DNA of 64,000 bases from Bactericera cockerelli (GCA_024516035.1 CM044965.1:25430493-25494492), one strand, 5' to 3'; shown: positions 1-9,258, numbered from the stretch's first letter. Notes: a model not told the origin generated them from the sequence alone. Numbers and translations are program-made.

Positions 1-404
1 AATTCAGCCGAATTCGTTTGTTGTCAATTGTGAGCAATCGCGGCACCCATCGCGCCGATAGTTTTCTCATGCCCAGCTTATCATGAAAGATTTTAAAAAC
101 AGTTCCATATGAAATGCCCACACTCTCAGCTACTTCACGCACTTTTGTTCGGCGATCTTTGAGAATCATATCATGCACTTTTTCCACGACTTCCTCGGTA
201 CACACGTCTTCTGGGCGTCCTGGGCGGTCCTCGTCAAAAATGCTTGTGCGCCCTCGTTTAAATTCATTAAAACAAAAGCGAACAGTGGTCATAGAAGGTG
301 AAGAGCTCCCGTACACAGCATCTAACTTTAATTTTATCTCATCACATTTTTTCCCGTCCAAAAAAAGGAATCGAATAACTGCTCGGTACTGTTCTTTTTC
401 CATA
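1..404 (-). CDS. mariner-family transposase, N-terminal part (cut by window edge)
   Basis: The minus-strand frame opens with ATG at 404 and stays open for 134 codons to the window edge. Residues about 5-50 look like the first helix-turn-helix of mariner transposases, followed by a GRP linker (residues 62-64, PGRPEDV context). A second helix-turn-helix lies at about 87-112 (VREVAESVGISYGTVFKIF), then WVPRLLT at 119-125, the position of the mariner WVPHEL motif. The catalytic DD34D part would lie beyond base 1. Such enzymes bind terminal inverted repeats and cut and paste DNA at TA sites. No stop or frameshift is seen in the visible part, so the copy could be young. I could not recognise its terminal repeat upstream of the ATG. 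Confidence 0.88.
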
Positions 405-464
405 TCACTTAACTATACGCAACACAACAACTTCAAGTGACCGATAAATTAAAACTAAGAGAGT

Positions 465-516
465 CAGTTGAAAGCGACGTTAAACCCCACTTAAAAAAAA
501 AAAAAAAAAAAAAAAA
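465..516 (+). repeat. 5S-derived SINE, extreme 5' truncation (tail only)
   Basis: Only the last 28 bases of the 5S-SINE (cagttgaaagcgacgttaaa onward) plus a poly(A) run remain. They are flanked by a direct repeat, aaactaagagagt, at 452-464 and 517-529. This is a target-site duplication and shows insertion by target-primed reverse transcription. Confidence 0.82.
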
Positions 517-647
517 AAACTAAGAGAGTAATCAGTTTCAAACTTTGGATGTGGTCATTTGAGATGTCGTTCCATCAACAAGTATCAACAAGTTTCACCA
601 ATGATGTAACATGTCCCTAAACACGGGTACTTATTGATCTACCTACG

Positions 648-759
648 TATATTCCACTAAATACTTATGTTCTTATATTACACTAAATACTTATGTACTT
701 ATATTCCACTAAATACTTATGTACTTATTTTCCACTAAATACTTATGTACTTATATTCC
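648..759 (+). repeat. 26-bp tandem repeat, four units
   Basis: The phrase cactaaatacttatg recurs at 655, 681, 707 and 733, an exact 26-bp period. The array abuts a LINE 3' end. Confidence 0.85.
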
Positions 760-764
760 AGGCG

Positions 765-932
765 CGGGCAGGGGAAAATGTTTTAGGGATATAGATTGCC
801 ATAGGCAATAACCCCGCCCTTTACTTGGGACATAAGTAATTATGTTTCTATATATTTTTCTATTCTCTTTCATTTTCATTGTATAGGTATATTGTTTCCA
901 TTTTTTTCATAGTTAAAATAATTATTTGTATG
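765..932 (+). repeat. LINE 3' end, family F
   Basis: Contains the family signature agattgccataggcaataa followed by ccccgcccttta and an AT-rich 3' UTR-like stretch. The same module recurs at about ten places in this window, always as a short 3' piece, which is typical of 5'-truncated non-LTR retrotransposons. attgcc/ggcaat forms a small stem-loop. Confidence 0.65.
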
Positions 933-1954
933 TATTAGTGCGGGTGGTCGGAAAATGATATTCTGGAAGCTTTCCCAAAACTCATGTCGTATTTTCAGTT
1001 ATTTATTTTACGTATTAGACAAGACATTAATATTTTAATTACCCATACTTTCCATTCATTTTGTACTCAGTTGTCCAATCAAAGCAACTGTTTATTTTTA
1101 TTATTATTACTTAATATAATGTCTTTGTAAAATGTCAACTTCACAAACAACAGTTTTTACTTTTTAATTTGAAATTCTAAGAACAAGTGTAGGAAGTTGG
1201 TTCTTTTTCTGGTTCACAATTTGAGAAAGATTCAGTAATTCCATTTCTGTCATCGCGTATGTAATGAGGATCCATTTGTTGAAACATTTTCTGTTGTTTA
1301 TTTTTTTAATGAAGAAAAATCTCCGAGTATTGTCAAAATGGTTATAATAATAAATAAATAAATGTGTTTCTTTGTGTAATTATATATTTTGTGTAATTAT
1401 ATCACAATTCTAGTGGGCAGCGCAGAATTATAGGACTTTTCCGTATCTTCAATATCTTATTTTTTAAGTCGAAATAGTCCCCCAGCCAGTCGTATTATTA
1501 GGATCTAAAATATTCTGTAGGATCTAAAGATTTCGTGCACCCATAGTTAGAAACTAGGTTTCAATATCCATAAATACAATAAGGATCGAGAATCCTGACA
1601 CAAAGGAGTATGAACATCGAGCAGATCACGTTCTCTGTAACCTGGTTCCGTCCAGGCTAATTTCTAGAGTGACAACCGGTGACCTCACAACCGGTGCCAA
1701 GTAAATCACAGTAAACCACTCCTCACCTAGAAAACAAAGAATAGAAAGTTCAACATCCTCATAATTTATTATTTGCGCTTGACGAGTTTTTTTTATGGGT
1801 ACCTTGAAAAATCGTTTACTAATCCTGAGACACTTGAGTTTTACTAGTGTATAGGTAGTAATGGAAAAAAAGAGATATTTTTTTATAAATGTTTAGCACA
1901 AAAAAGTAACTCTATAGAAATTGATGATAAATGGTTTACAGAAATAATCAACTA
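931..1954. other. AT-rich intergenic sequence
   Basis: No coding potential is seen. It holds one SINE-E tail (1363-1475) and, at about 1610-1680, a diverged fragment of dispersed family I (context ggctaatttctagag). Confidence 0.5.
1363..1475 (-). repeat. SINE-E tail fragment
   Basis: Reads, on plus, gtgtttctttgtg followed by atatcacaattctagtgggc and agcgcagaattataggact. This is the reverse complement of the 3' end of the tRNA-headed SINE E seen complete at 37143-37429. Confidence 0.75.
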
Positions 1955-2130
1955 ATGAGATTAGTACTTGGATGGGTGACCATTCGAATTTTGAACCCTC
2001 GTGATGCTGGTTATTCCCGGCCCTACGTATGCAGGTTGAGGTTTATTTGAGTAGCTGAGTTTCCAGCGAATGGAGGGTAACACCCGTCCTGGCATGACTA
2101 TGTAGTTGAAAACGATGTTGAACCAAAAAA
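1955..2130 (+). repeat. 5S-derived SINE, box-C-bearing subfamily, 5' truncated
   Basis: Begins in 5S-like sequence, ttagtacttggatgggtgac, close to the box C of 5S genes. It continues with the SINE body (gtgatgctgg, ttcccggccc, tttccagcgaatggagggta) and ends in an A-rich tail. Confidence 0.8.
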
Positions 2131-2135
2131 AGAAG

Positions 2136-2340
2136 AAGGATTTAATCAGTTTGTTATGTGTTTTCGAATTTTGAACGCTTGTGATGTTGGCTATTCCCGG
2201 CCTTACTCAGGCTGAGAGAGGTTAATTTAAGTAGTTGAGTTTCCAGCGAATGGAGGGTAAAACCCCCCGTCCTAATCTGACCATGTAGTTCAAAACGATG
2301 TAAAACCAACCAAAAAAGAGAAGGATTTAATCAGTTTGTT
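2136..2340 (+). repeat. Direct duplication of the 5S-SINE 3' half
   Basis: aaggatttaatcagtttgtt occurs at 2136-2155 and 2321-2340, enclosing a second copy of the SINE body. The period is 185 bp. This looks like a tandem duplication rather than a second insertion. Confidence 0.75.
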
Positions 2341-2860
2341 TGGTGACTCTGCAATTCAGTCATTTTTTGCTTTCTTTGTATTTTTTATTTACTTAACTAA
2401 TGTACTTGTATAATGGAGATTTTCCGTGAATTTTTTAAAAATAAAATAAATAAATCCATAGTCCATGGTCAATGTAGTAACTAGTCCTTATCCCAACAGA
2501 ATGAACAAAAATGTTTTAACTTAGAATCTCATATTCTAAAATAGACATTGAAATAAACAAATAGTCTGTGATATCACCTACACAATCCACTCAATCCAGT
2601 ATTAGAGAACAGGTCAGTTGAACTAATAGACACACAGGAGAGTGTGGGAGGAACTTACGTCTATAAAATTTACATAGTAAAAAACTAAAAGATGAATTGA
2701 AAAAACACATTTAGTATGAAATATAACCGTGACAGATGAAATTACGAGTAAAACGTAAATTCCATTACTTCCCTTACTATATAGGATAAGGAAAGTAAAA
2801 AATTACGAGTAAAAAATAAAAAAACGTAAAAAAATACACAGCTATATAAAGTTGAGGTCT
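2341..2860. other. Intergenic sequence without recognised features
   Basis: AT-rich. The only structure is a diverged hairpin near 2767-2798 (ttcccttactatataggata) that resembles the hairpin start of family J at 34802. Confidence 0.4.
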
Positions 2861-3075
2861 GCCAGCGTCGCGTCGATGGCGCGTTGAATGCACTGGTTCT
2901 CGTATTAGGATCACCGAAGTCAGGCAACGCCCAGCGAAATGAAGACTTCGTGATGCTGGCATTCTGGCCCAACCCAGGCTGGGTGAGGTGAAAGTGGGTA
3001 GCATGTTTGTGAGGGTAACACCCCCGTCGTGATATGACCTTGCAGTTGAAAACGACGTTAAGCCCCCCCACAAAA
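2861..3075 (+). repeat. 5S-derived SINE, short (box-C-less) subfamily, near full length
   Basis: Starts with gccagcg, matching the first bases of 5S rRNA, and continues with gcgttgaatgcactggttct and ggatcaccgaagt. It jumps from gaagactt directly to cgtgatgctgg, so the box C segment is absent. It is flanked by aaagttgaggtct (2848-2860) and aaagttgaggttt (3076-3088), a 13-bp target-site duplication with one mismatch. The element therefore begins at the 5S +1 position. Confidence 0.88.
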
Positions 3076-3154
3076 AAGTTGAGGTTTACCTAAACCATAA
3101 TATTATATGTTTTAGGCGTTCGTCAACTAATTTAAAGTTTCCCGTACCAATCTA

Positions 3155-3300
3155 AAGAGCTGGATCTTATCGATCCTTGTGGTGGACTTGTAACCTGGAG
3201 GTCGATAGTTCGAGTCGCAAGCACGGAATTTTTTAGTAAGGCGGGATTGAGTAATTAAAACCCCTTCTTCTTGGTCGTTGTGACGATTATAATTATATTA
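3155..3300 (+). repeat. tRNA-headed SINE D
   Basis: Diverged copy with gtggacttgtaacctggagg and a degenerate B box, followed by gcgggattgagtaatta. Better copies lie at 9266 and 40927. Confidence 0.6.
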
Positions 3301-3576
3301 TCTTGGTAAATAATAACATACATTTCCCTTGTAGTTAAATATTTACAAAAAAAAAAACGTAAAAAATAATACAGATCAGTTTGGTGAGGTTACCATAAGA
3401 CATAATTTATCTTACTGTGGACGTGAGATATGTATTGCCGAATAGATATCTATTAAGAATGTAATATGTATGTATCTATCTATGTATATTAACATGAAGA
3501 AAAGTGTGTAAATACCGTCTGGCAATAGATAATACAGATTGGCTAAATATACGTTCTTATTTAATATGTAATGCGT

Positions 3577-3578
<2 letters not shown>
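3301..3578. other. Intergenic sequence 3' of the LINE
   Basis: AT-rich with short TATC-type runs. No coding sequence is seen. Confidence 0.4.
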
Positions 3579-3617
<39 letters not shown>

Positions 3618-3716
3618 CTGCGTTTACACTTGTTAAGCGGTTAAGCATTAACAAGCAATAACTAACGCAGTCATTTTCTCGTTCATTTATTCATATTATA
3701 AGATACATACATTCAT

Positions 3717-6683
3717 TCATAAATCATGATAGAAAAGGTCTGGTTGGTGGTCTAAGTCATTGTATGTTTTCATGGCTGAAATAATTGGTGACTTTAATAA
3801 GGGATGTAAGTTGTATGTTGGACAGCTGAAAAGTTTGTTTGGGTCCATTCTGAGTCTGGGGTCAGGTATTTTGAAGCCTATTTTTGATGTAATGTATGGA
3901 CTGTCGATTTTGTTAAGTAGGGTGTTTTGGAGTAATTTGATGTGATTATCTGTAAATCTACTTTCAATTGATTCTATAGGTAGATGTTCAAGCAAAGTCT
4001 TGTATCCTATGTTTTGTGGGTATTTGGGGTAGAACCCGTTGATCTTTTGAAATAGATAACGGACAAAACTTGCTTGAACATCTTCAATTGATTTTATGTC
4101 CTTCTTTGATTTTGGTGTCCATAATACTGAACCATATTCCAATGTGGACCTGACTATTGCCCTGTATAGAGTAAGAATTGCGTCGATATCCTGAACTGGC
4201 TTACAATATCTTATTATCATACCTAGTTTTCGAAATGATTTGTTTCTAGTGTTTTCAATATGAGTGTCCCATGATAAGTTGTTTTTGAACGTAATGCCAA
4301 GATCTGTACAGGTACACGTTTCTTTTGTTGGGATGTTGTTTATTATATAGGTATACTGTATTTTATTTTTTATATATCCATATGACATTTTTAGGCTTTT
4401 GTCTGGATGGAAAGACAAGCCAACGGATGTAAGCCATTTCTCAATATTATTAATGTCTTCTTGCAACAAAGCACAGTCTGCGTCTGATTCGATGACCTTA
4501 TAGAGTTTTATGTCATCAGCATACATTTTGAACTGAGAGTTATTTATATGTGTTTTCACATAGTCAAAAGTCAAAATAAACAGGAGACTGCTCAATTTTG
4601 AGCCCTGAACTACTCCGGAGGGCGGTGTGAACGGATTGGATCTAGATCCTTCATACAAAACAATATTCTTACGATCTGACAAATAACTGGCTATAAAGGC
4701 TGTGAACGGTTTTGAAAAACCAGAACGAGACAATGCACTTAATATGGCTGTATGGAAAATAGAGTCGAAACAACGTTTTATGTCAAAATAAAGTACATCT
4801 ACCTGATTCCTATTTGACAGAGCATTAGCAACATAATCCGTGAATTCTACAAGATTACTAACAGTAGATCTGCCTGTTACAAAACCATGTTGATTGGGAG
4901 TTATATGTTTGAATATAAATGTGCTAATTTTGTCATAGATTACATTTTCATAAATTTTAGCTAAGGTATTAAGTGCCGAAATCGGGCGATAAAGTTCCAC
5001 ATTATCAGACGCTCCTTTCTTGGGCACTGCTGTAATGATCGACTCTTTTAACAAAGCTGGAAATTCAGAGGTTCTCAAACATACATTCAGAATATAAGAT
5101 AAGGGGATTTTCAATTGTTGTGCGCATTTTTTGAAGAAAATCGCCGGTAAACCATCTGTGCCAGGTGCCTTTTTTTCAGGAATATTTCGAATTGCGTCTG
5201 TAATATCTTTTTCACAAATCTGATCAATATGCATATATGCGCTTGATTCTTCTGTATCATTGTGTTGTAAGTCAATAGAAACATTATTATGATTGTGTGC
5301 ACTTAGAAAATGTGAAGCAAAAGCGTTCGCGATGGTTTGTGGACTTTTGAGAGTTTCACCGTTGTATTTGAGTGTCTGTTTTTTCGACTCCTTTTTTTTG
5401 TCTTTAAAATATTTCCAAAAACGGGAACTATCTTGCTTAAGATCGCATTCAAGAGTTTTAATGTATTTGTCGTAATCATTTTTAATCTGTTTTTTACACA
5501 GTTTTCTGAGGTTAAAATATTTATTTTGTTGTTTAGAGGATTTTTGCTTTATTTTGCGAAGCCTTTCCTTTTTTTTAAAGAGTTTTTTTGATTCATAGGT
5601 CCACCACTGTGGAAACTTGTTTCTGTTTGTATTGGACTTCGAAAAAGTTGGTACATGTTTATCAATAACGGTGTTTATTATTTGATAAAAAGTTTCAATT
5701 TTCCCATTAGAATTTGTATTATCTGACATGTTGAGAACCTCTTGCCAATCAATTATTTCCAACTCAGAGCAAAGACCTAAGTAATCAGCACGTTTAAAGT
5801 TGTAATTTTTTGGTGCATCATTGGATGTGCATTCAGATACTATTTTGTTCAATTCAATATTTATGATCAGGGCTGGATGGTGACCTACAGGTTTTACAAG
5901 TCCTTGTGTTTTTTCAATCTTTATTTCAGCTGATTTATTTCGGGTTATATTATACTGGGCAAAATTTGTAAGGCATAAGTCCAATGTCCTGTTATTTTTA
6001 TTAACAATTAAATTGAGGGATTCAAGATTGAAGTGACTAATAAGTCGGATAATATGTGACTTCCTAATTGTATATGAGTCAGGATCATTAAACTCTTTTA
6101 CATTAAAGTCTCCTATAAACATGAGACGACTATTATGTAGCTCATGATTTGAGGATACTTTATCAACAAAGTCATTCATCGTCTCTTGTTTTACTGGCGG
6201 AGGAAAATAGCAAACACAAAGGATAAGTTCCTGGCCATACAGAGTACATTTAAACCATAAAGTCTCAATACTGCTAGTAAGTGTATTCATATGGTTCATA
6301 GGTACTATGGGAAAACATTTTTTTGAGGCTAATATTGTTCCACCCCCACGTTTTTTATTGGAAGAATTTCCCCTATCTTGTCTGAATACGTTATATCTAC
6401 TGTCAAACAATTCATTTGAACCTATATCATCTGTTAACCAAGACTCAGTAAGAGTAACGATGTCATAATCCTCATTAACTAAATTTAAATAGAATTGTTG
6501 ACATTTTCTTTTAAGACTATTTACGTTCTGGTAGAAAATTTGAACACTTTTTTTAGTGTTGACGTTTAATTTAGTTTGTATTGGTTTTTTTATTTTCGAT
6601 TTAGAATAGTAAGGAAGGTCCTTGCTTACACAAGGGTTGTCATTTGTGTCTGAAAATAATGATTTTGCAAGAGTGCAAATCGG
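3717..6683 (-). CDS. LINE ORF2: endonuclease / reverse transcriptase
   Basis: The frame is open from 6683 to the stop at 3717 (about 988 codons). There is no ATG before residue 38 when counted from the TTG at 6410, and the endonuclease start (YQNVNSL, then TESWL) lies upstream of that TTG. It must therefore begin without an upstream AUG or by frameshift from ORF1, with which it overlaps by 58 nt in the -1 frame. Numbered from 6410: endonuclease GDFN at 100-103 and GHH at 176-178 where SDH is usual. Reverse transcriptase motifs are PGTDGLP (415-421), FDIKRCFD (541-548), SGVVQGSKLSSLLF (597-610) and catalytic YADD (629-632), then LGITFKNNLSWDTHI. No RNase H domain or zinc knuckle is seen. It copies the element's RNA at nicked genomic target DNA. 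Confidence 0.93.
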   Translation of the reverse strand, partial: PICTLAKSLFSDTNDNPCVSKDLPYYSKSKIKKPIQTKLNVNTKKSVQIFYQNVNSLKRKCQQFYLNLVNEDYDIVTLTESWLTDDIGSNELFDSRYNVFRQDRGNSSNKKRGGGTILASKKCFPIVPMNHMNTLTSSIETLWFKCTLYGQELILCVCYFPPPVKQETMNDFVDKVSSNHELHNSRLMFIGDFNVKEFNDPDSYTIRKSHIIRLISHFNLESLNLIVNKNNRTLDLCLTNFAQYNITRNKSAEIKIEKTQGLVKPVGHHPALIINIELNKIVSECTSNDAPKNYNFKRADYLGLCSELEIIDWQEVLNMSDNTNSNGKIETFYQIINTVIDKHVPTFSKSNTNRNKFPQWWTYESKKLFKKKERLRKIKQKSSKQQNKYFNLRKLCKKQIKNDYDKYIKTLECDLKQDSSRFWKYFKDKKKESKKQTLKYNGETLKSPQTIANAFASHFLSAHNHNNVSIDLQHNDTEESSAYMHIDQICEKDITDAIRNIPEKKAPGTDGLPAIFFKKCAQQLKIPLSYILNVCLRTSEFPALLKESIITAVPKKGASDNVELYRPISALNTLAKIYENVIYDKISTFIFKHITPNQHGFVTGRSTVSNLVEFTDYVANALSNRNQVDVLYFDIKRCFDSIFHTAILSALSRSGFSKPFTAFIASYLSDRKNIVLYEGSRSNPFTPPSGVVQGSKLSSLLFILTFDYVKTHINNSQFKMYADDIKLYKVIESDADCALLQEDINNIEKWLTSVGLSFHPDKSLKMSYGYIKNKIQYTYIINNIPTKETCTCTDLGITFKNNLSWDTHIENTRNKSFRKLGMIIRYCKPVQDIDAILTLYRAIVRSTLEYGSVLWTPKSKKDIKSIEDVQASFVRYLFQKINGFYPKYPQNIGYKTLLEHLPIESIESRFTDNHIKLLQNTLLNKIDSPYITSKIGFKIPDPRLRMDPNKLFSCPTYNLHPLLKSPIISAMKTYNDLDHQPDLFYHDL

Positions 6684-8329
6684 TTATATGTTTGTATTTG
6701 TTGAGAGTTTGGTTTTGGTTTTAAACATGGTATAACTTGTTTTCGTATTAGGGCATCACGATAACTTGGTGGAGGTTGTGGTGGTATAGTAAATTGTATT
6801 TGTTTATTTGGTTGTGTCTGTTGGCTAGGTTTATTGTATAGATGAGATGTCTGTTTGATAGATTTTTTCTGGTCATGTTGTTTGTTAGTATCATTGTATG
6901 CGTTAGGTCTAGTCCGTGCCTGGTGCGTTTTTCTGTTAAATTTCTCATTATAATTTCTGTAGTGATAAGCATTATGTGAGTATTGATGTGGGAGGTAGCT
7001 TCTATGGGTTTCTGTATGTTTATGTTGAATGTGGTGTTGTTGTATTGTAACTTGACCAAATACTCGTTTGACAATTCTATGACATAAAGTATCAAGACCT
7101 ATTTTATCTGGTGAAATTAAATTTACAATTTGGTCTAACTTAAAACCTGGTTTGCAAATAGATTTTACATTACACTGTTTAGGCACAAAATTCTTAATAA
7201 TATAATCAGTATCCCTAGCATGACTATCGCCTATAACTAAGATACGTCTGTAGGTATTAGTCTTCTTTTCTATTTTATCTGTTTGATTCTGGCTGTTGAT
7301 AGTATTTTGGGAGTTGATCTGCTTCTGATCCTGTGGTTTTTTACAATCTTCATCACATTTTACGATTTCCTCATCAGTAACAGGGTGTAGCATTGTCGTA
7401 TTGGGTGGTGACAGTGGTGTTTGGTTGGGTTGCAACACTATGATTTCAGGAGTAGAATATTGTAGAAAGGTATCATCAATGAAGCAATCGGTTGTTGTAC
7501 AGTCCAACTCTTCATGTGTGTTGTTCACTCGGATGTTGTCCAATTCTTGAAGAAGACTTATTTCTTGGCTTTTATTTTGAGTTGTCTGGAATTGGATAGA
7601 GTCATCATGGTGTATAATTATATGTTTGTTATTCGATTTTTGTAGTGTGTCAATGATTGTTTTTGATTTTATTATTTCATCTTTCAGATTCACAATGGTT
7701 TTAGATGCATCAATATTTTCTTCTTGAAGCTTTGAATTGTCTTCATGTAAAGTTAACAGTTTCAGTTGTAGGTTATTTTTTTCTTTATTTAGCTTAGTAA
7801 TTTTTTCATCAGAAGTCTCTTGTTCGTTTTGTAGAGTCTTTGTGTTTTTTATTATATTATCTTGTTCATCTTTAAGTTCATTTATTTTTTGTTGTAACTT
7901 TTCAACTTTAGATTTTAGTTTTTTCACTTCTTCAGTTTTTGAACTAATTGTTTCATTACATTGTTTTATTTGAGTGTCATTTTCTTCGATTATATGTTGG
8001 ACCCTAGCATTTTCATTGGCTATTTTATTTTTTAGTGAGGCACGGTCTTCCTCCAGACTGTTTATATTAACGTTTAGTGACTGTATATCCTCATTATTTT
8101 TGTCATTATCTTTACATTTTAAATTAGCAAAATTAAACAAGTCTCCTATCTGCTTAATTAAGTTAGATTGGTTACATTTCTGGCACTGTTTGAATTTGGT
8201 TATTTCATTTTTTATTTCAACAAAGAAATAATTTAGATCGTCATGTGGCAAAAAATTGTCATTAAATATTGAATTTGCATTAGTATCGTCTTTATTATCT
8301 TTAGTTCTAGGTCTCAAATTTCGTTCCAT
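6626..8329 (-). CDS. LINE ORF1: coiled-coil protein with partial GDSH (esterase-like) domain
   Basis: A 567-aa protein from an ATG at 8329. Residues about 1-70 contain a CQKC pair (49-52). Residues about 75-235 form a long heptad-rich coiled coil. RRILVIGDSHARD (361-373) matches block I of the SGNH/GDSL esterase domain carried by many CR1/L2-type ORF1 proteins. The following blocks (a GTND-like motif and a catalytic D-x-H) are absent. From about residue 425 the chain becomes a Q/H/N-rich tail ending RFALLQ. ORF1 proteins normally bind the LINE RNA and form particles for retrotransposition. The esterase part looks internally deleted, so esterase activity is unlikely. Confidence 0.85.
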   Translation of the reverse strand: MERNLRPRTKDNKDDTNANSIFNDNFLPHDDLNYFFVEIKNEITKFKQCQKCNQSNLIKQIGDLFNFANLKCKDNDKNNEDIQSLNVNINSLEEDRASLKNKIANENARVQHIIEENDTQIKQCNETISSKTEEVKKLKSKVEKLQQKINELKDEQDNIIKNTKTLQNEQETSDEKITKLNKEKNNLQLKLLTLHEDNSKLQEENIDASKTIVNLKDEIIKSKTIIDTLQKSNNKHIIIHHDDSIQFQTTQNKSQEISLLQELDNIRVNNTHEELDCTTTDCFIDDTFLQYSTPEIIVLQPNQTPLSPPNTTMLHPVTDEEIVKCDEDCKKPQDQKQINSQNTINSQNQTDKIEKKTNTYRRILVIGDSHARDTDYIIKNFVPKQCNVKSICKPGFKLDQIVNLISPDKIGLDTLCHRIVKRVFGQVTIQQHHIQHKHTETHRSYLPHQYSHNAYHYRNYNEKFNRKTHQARTRPNAYNDTNKQHDQKKSIKQTSHLYNKPSQQTQPNKQIQFTIPPQPPPSYRDALIRKQVIPCLKPKPNSQQIQTYNRFALLQNHYFQTQMTTLV

Positions 8330-8600
8330 TGTGTTTTATTATTTGTCAATGATATGGTAGTAAAAGGTTATTCAACCTAAATAATTGTCAGTATCCATAT
8401 ATGGATTAAAAACACAATTTCACTAAGAACTAATATACTTATCCAGAAATCCAATTGCACATTCACAATCAGCGTTAAAATTTAAGTAATATTACACTAA
8501 CTTCACTAAAAATTTATACACTTTTAATATTTTTAAGTGATTTAATTGGAGAGCAAATAATTTGTGTACTCGTCACGGTGAGAGTCAAGTCTTACAATAC

Positions 8601-8875
8601 GCCTAATGTTAAATACCGTTGAACAATGCAATACAATACATGTTTGAATGACTATACTATACCTATGTTTGTGCAACTCTCCGAGTATTTAACTCAAATA
8701 TTTACTGACTGTGTGAGTTTCATTCTGGAAATATTTTTTTATTCTTTTCTTGAAGAGAAACCGATCGCCCATACACTTCCTGAGCAGATTATACAGGGTG
8801 TAGCATAAAAACAAACATTAAATGTATTTATTTTTTTTTTTTTTGAAAGGTTAATGATTTTAAATTTGTTTGAAT
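8601..8875. other. 5' flank of the LINE
   Basis: AT-rich. It contains atacagggtgtagcataaaa at about 8796, which resembles the terminus of the TIR element at 54362 but has no partner end nearby. Confidence 0.35.
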
Positions 8876-9023
8876 GTACCGAGTCCTATAAGGTCACCGA
8901 AGTTAAGCAACATCGAGCGAGGTGAAGACTTCGTGGCATTCCGGCCCAACCCGAGCTGGGTGAGGTGAATGTGGGTAGCACCCCCGTCGTGATATGAACA
9001 TGCAGTTGAAAGCGTTAAATCCA
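8876..9023 (+). repeat. 5S-derived SINE, short subfamily, 5' truncated
   Basis: Contains ggtcaccgaagttaagcaac, then gaagacttcgtggcattccg and the SINE body to gcagttgaaagcg. The box C region is missing. Confidence 0.8.
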
Positions 9024-9059
9024 AATTGGCACCTTGAATACACCACTTTTTCTCCTTCT

Positions 9060-9188
9060 GTCAAGTTACCATTCAAATTCGAAACCTTGTTATAAGCTGG
9101 CTTTTTCCGGCCCCACTCAGGCTTTTTTAGGTTAATTTTAGTAGTGAATGAACGGTGAAACCCCCGTCGTGATATCACCTTGTAATAG
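9060..9188 (+). repeat. 5S-derived SINE, long subfamily, 5' truncated
   Basis: Starts near accattcaaattcgaaacc, just after the box C position. It continues with ccggccccactcaggc and cccccgtcgtgatatcacc. Confidence 0.7.
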
Positions 9189-9189
9189 A

Positions 9190-9258
9190 AAAAGTCCTAA
9201 AATTCTGCGCTACCCTCTAAAATTGTGATATAATAACACAGAGAAATAGATTTATTTA
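9190..9258 (+). repeat. SINE-E tail fragment
   Basis: aagtcctaaaattctgcgct followed by acc, ctaaaattgtgatataataa and cacagagaaat is the 3' end of SINE E. Confidence 0.75.

Larger units (their letters stand above)
3579..8600 (-). mobile_element. Near-complete non-LTR retrotransposon (Jockey/CR1-like) with ORF1 and ORF2
   Basis: On the minus strand the order is an AT-rich 5' leader (about 8600-8330), ORF1 (8329-6626), ORF2 (6683-3717), a 100-nt 3' UTR and a 36-nt poly(A) (plus-strand T run 3579-3614). ORF1 encodes a coiled-coil protein and ORF2 an APE-type endonuclease plus reverse transcriptase, the layout of Jockey/CR1-group LINEs. Both frames are uninterrupted over more than 4.5 kb, so this is a recent copy. 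The 5' boundary is approximate, and I could not find a target-site duplication by eye. Confidence 0.9.

Noticed and set aside
7050..7095. Frame 6748-7095 (minus) as the continuation of the LINE ORF1
   Set aside because: The main ORF1 frame continues without interruption and ends in a plausible PPPSYRDALIRKQ / NRFALLQ tail. The other frame is a shadow.
8796..8816. Second copy of the 54362 TIR transposon at 8.8 kb
   Set aside because: Only about ten bases (acagggtgt) match and no opposite end is visible nearby.
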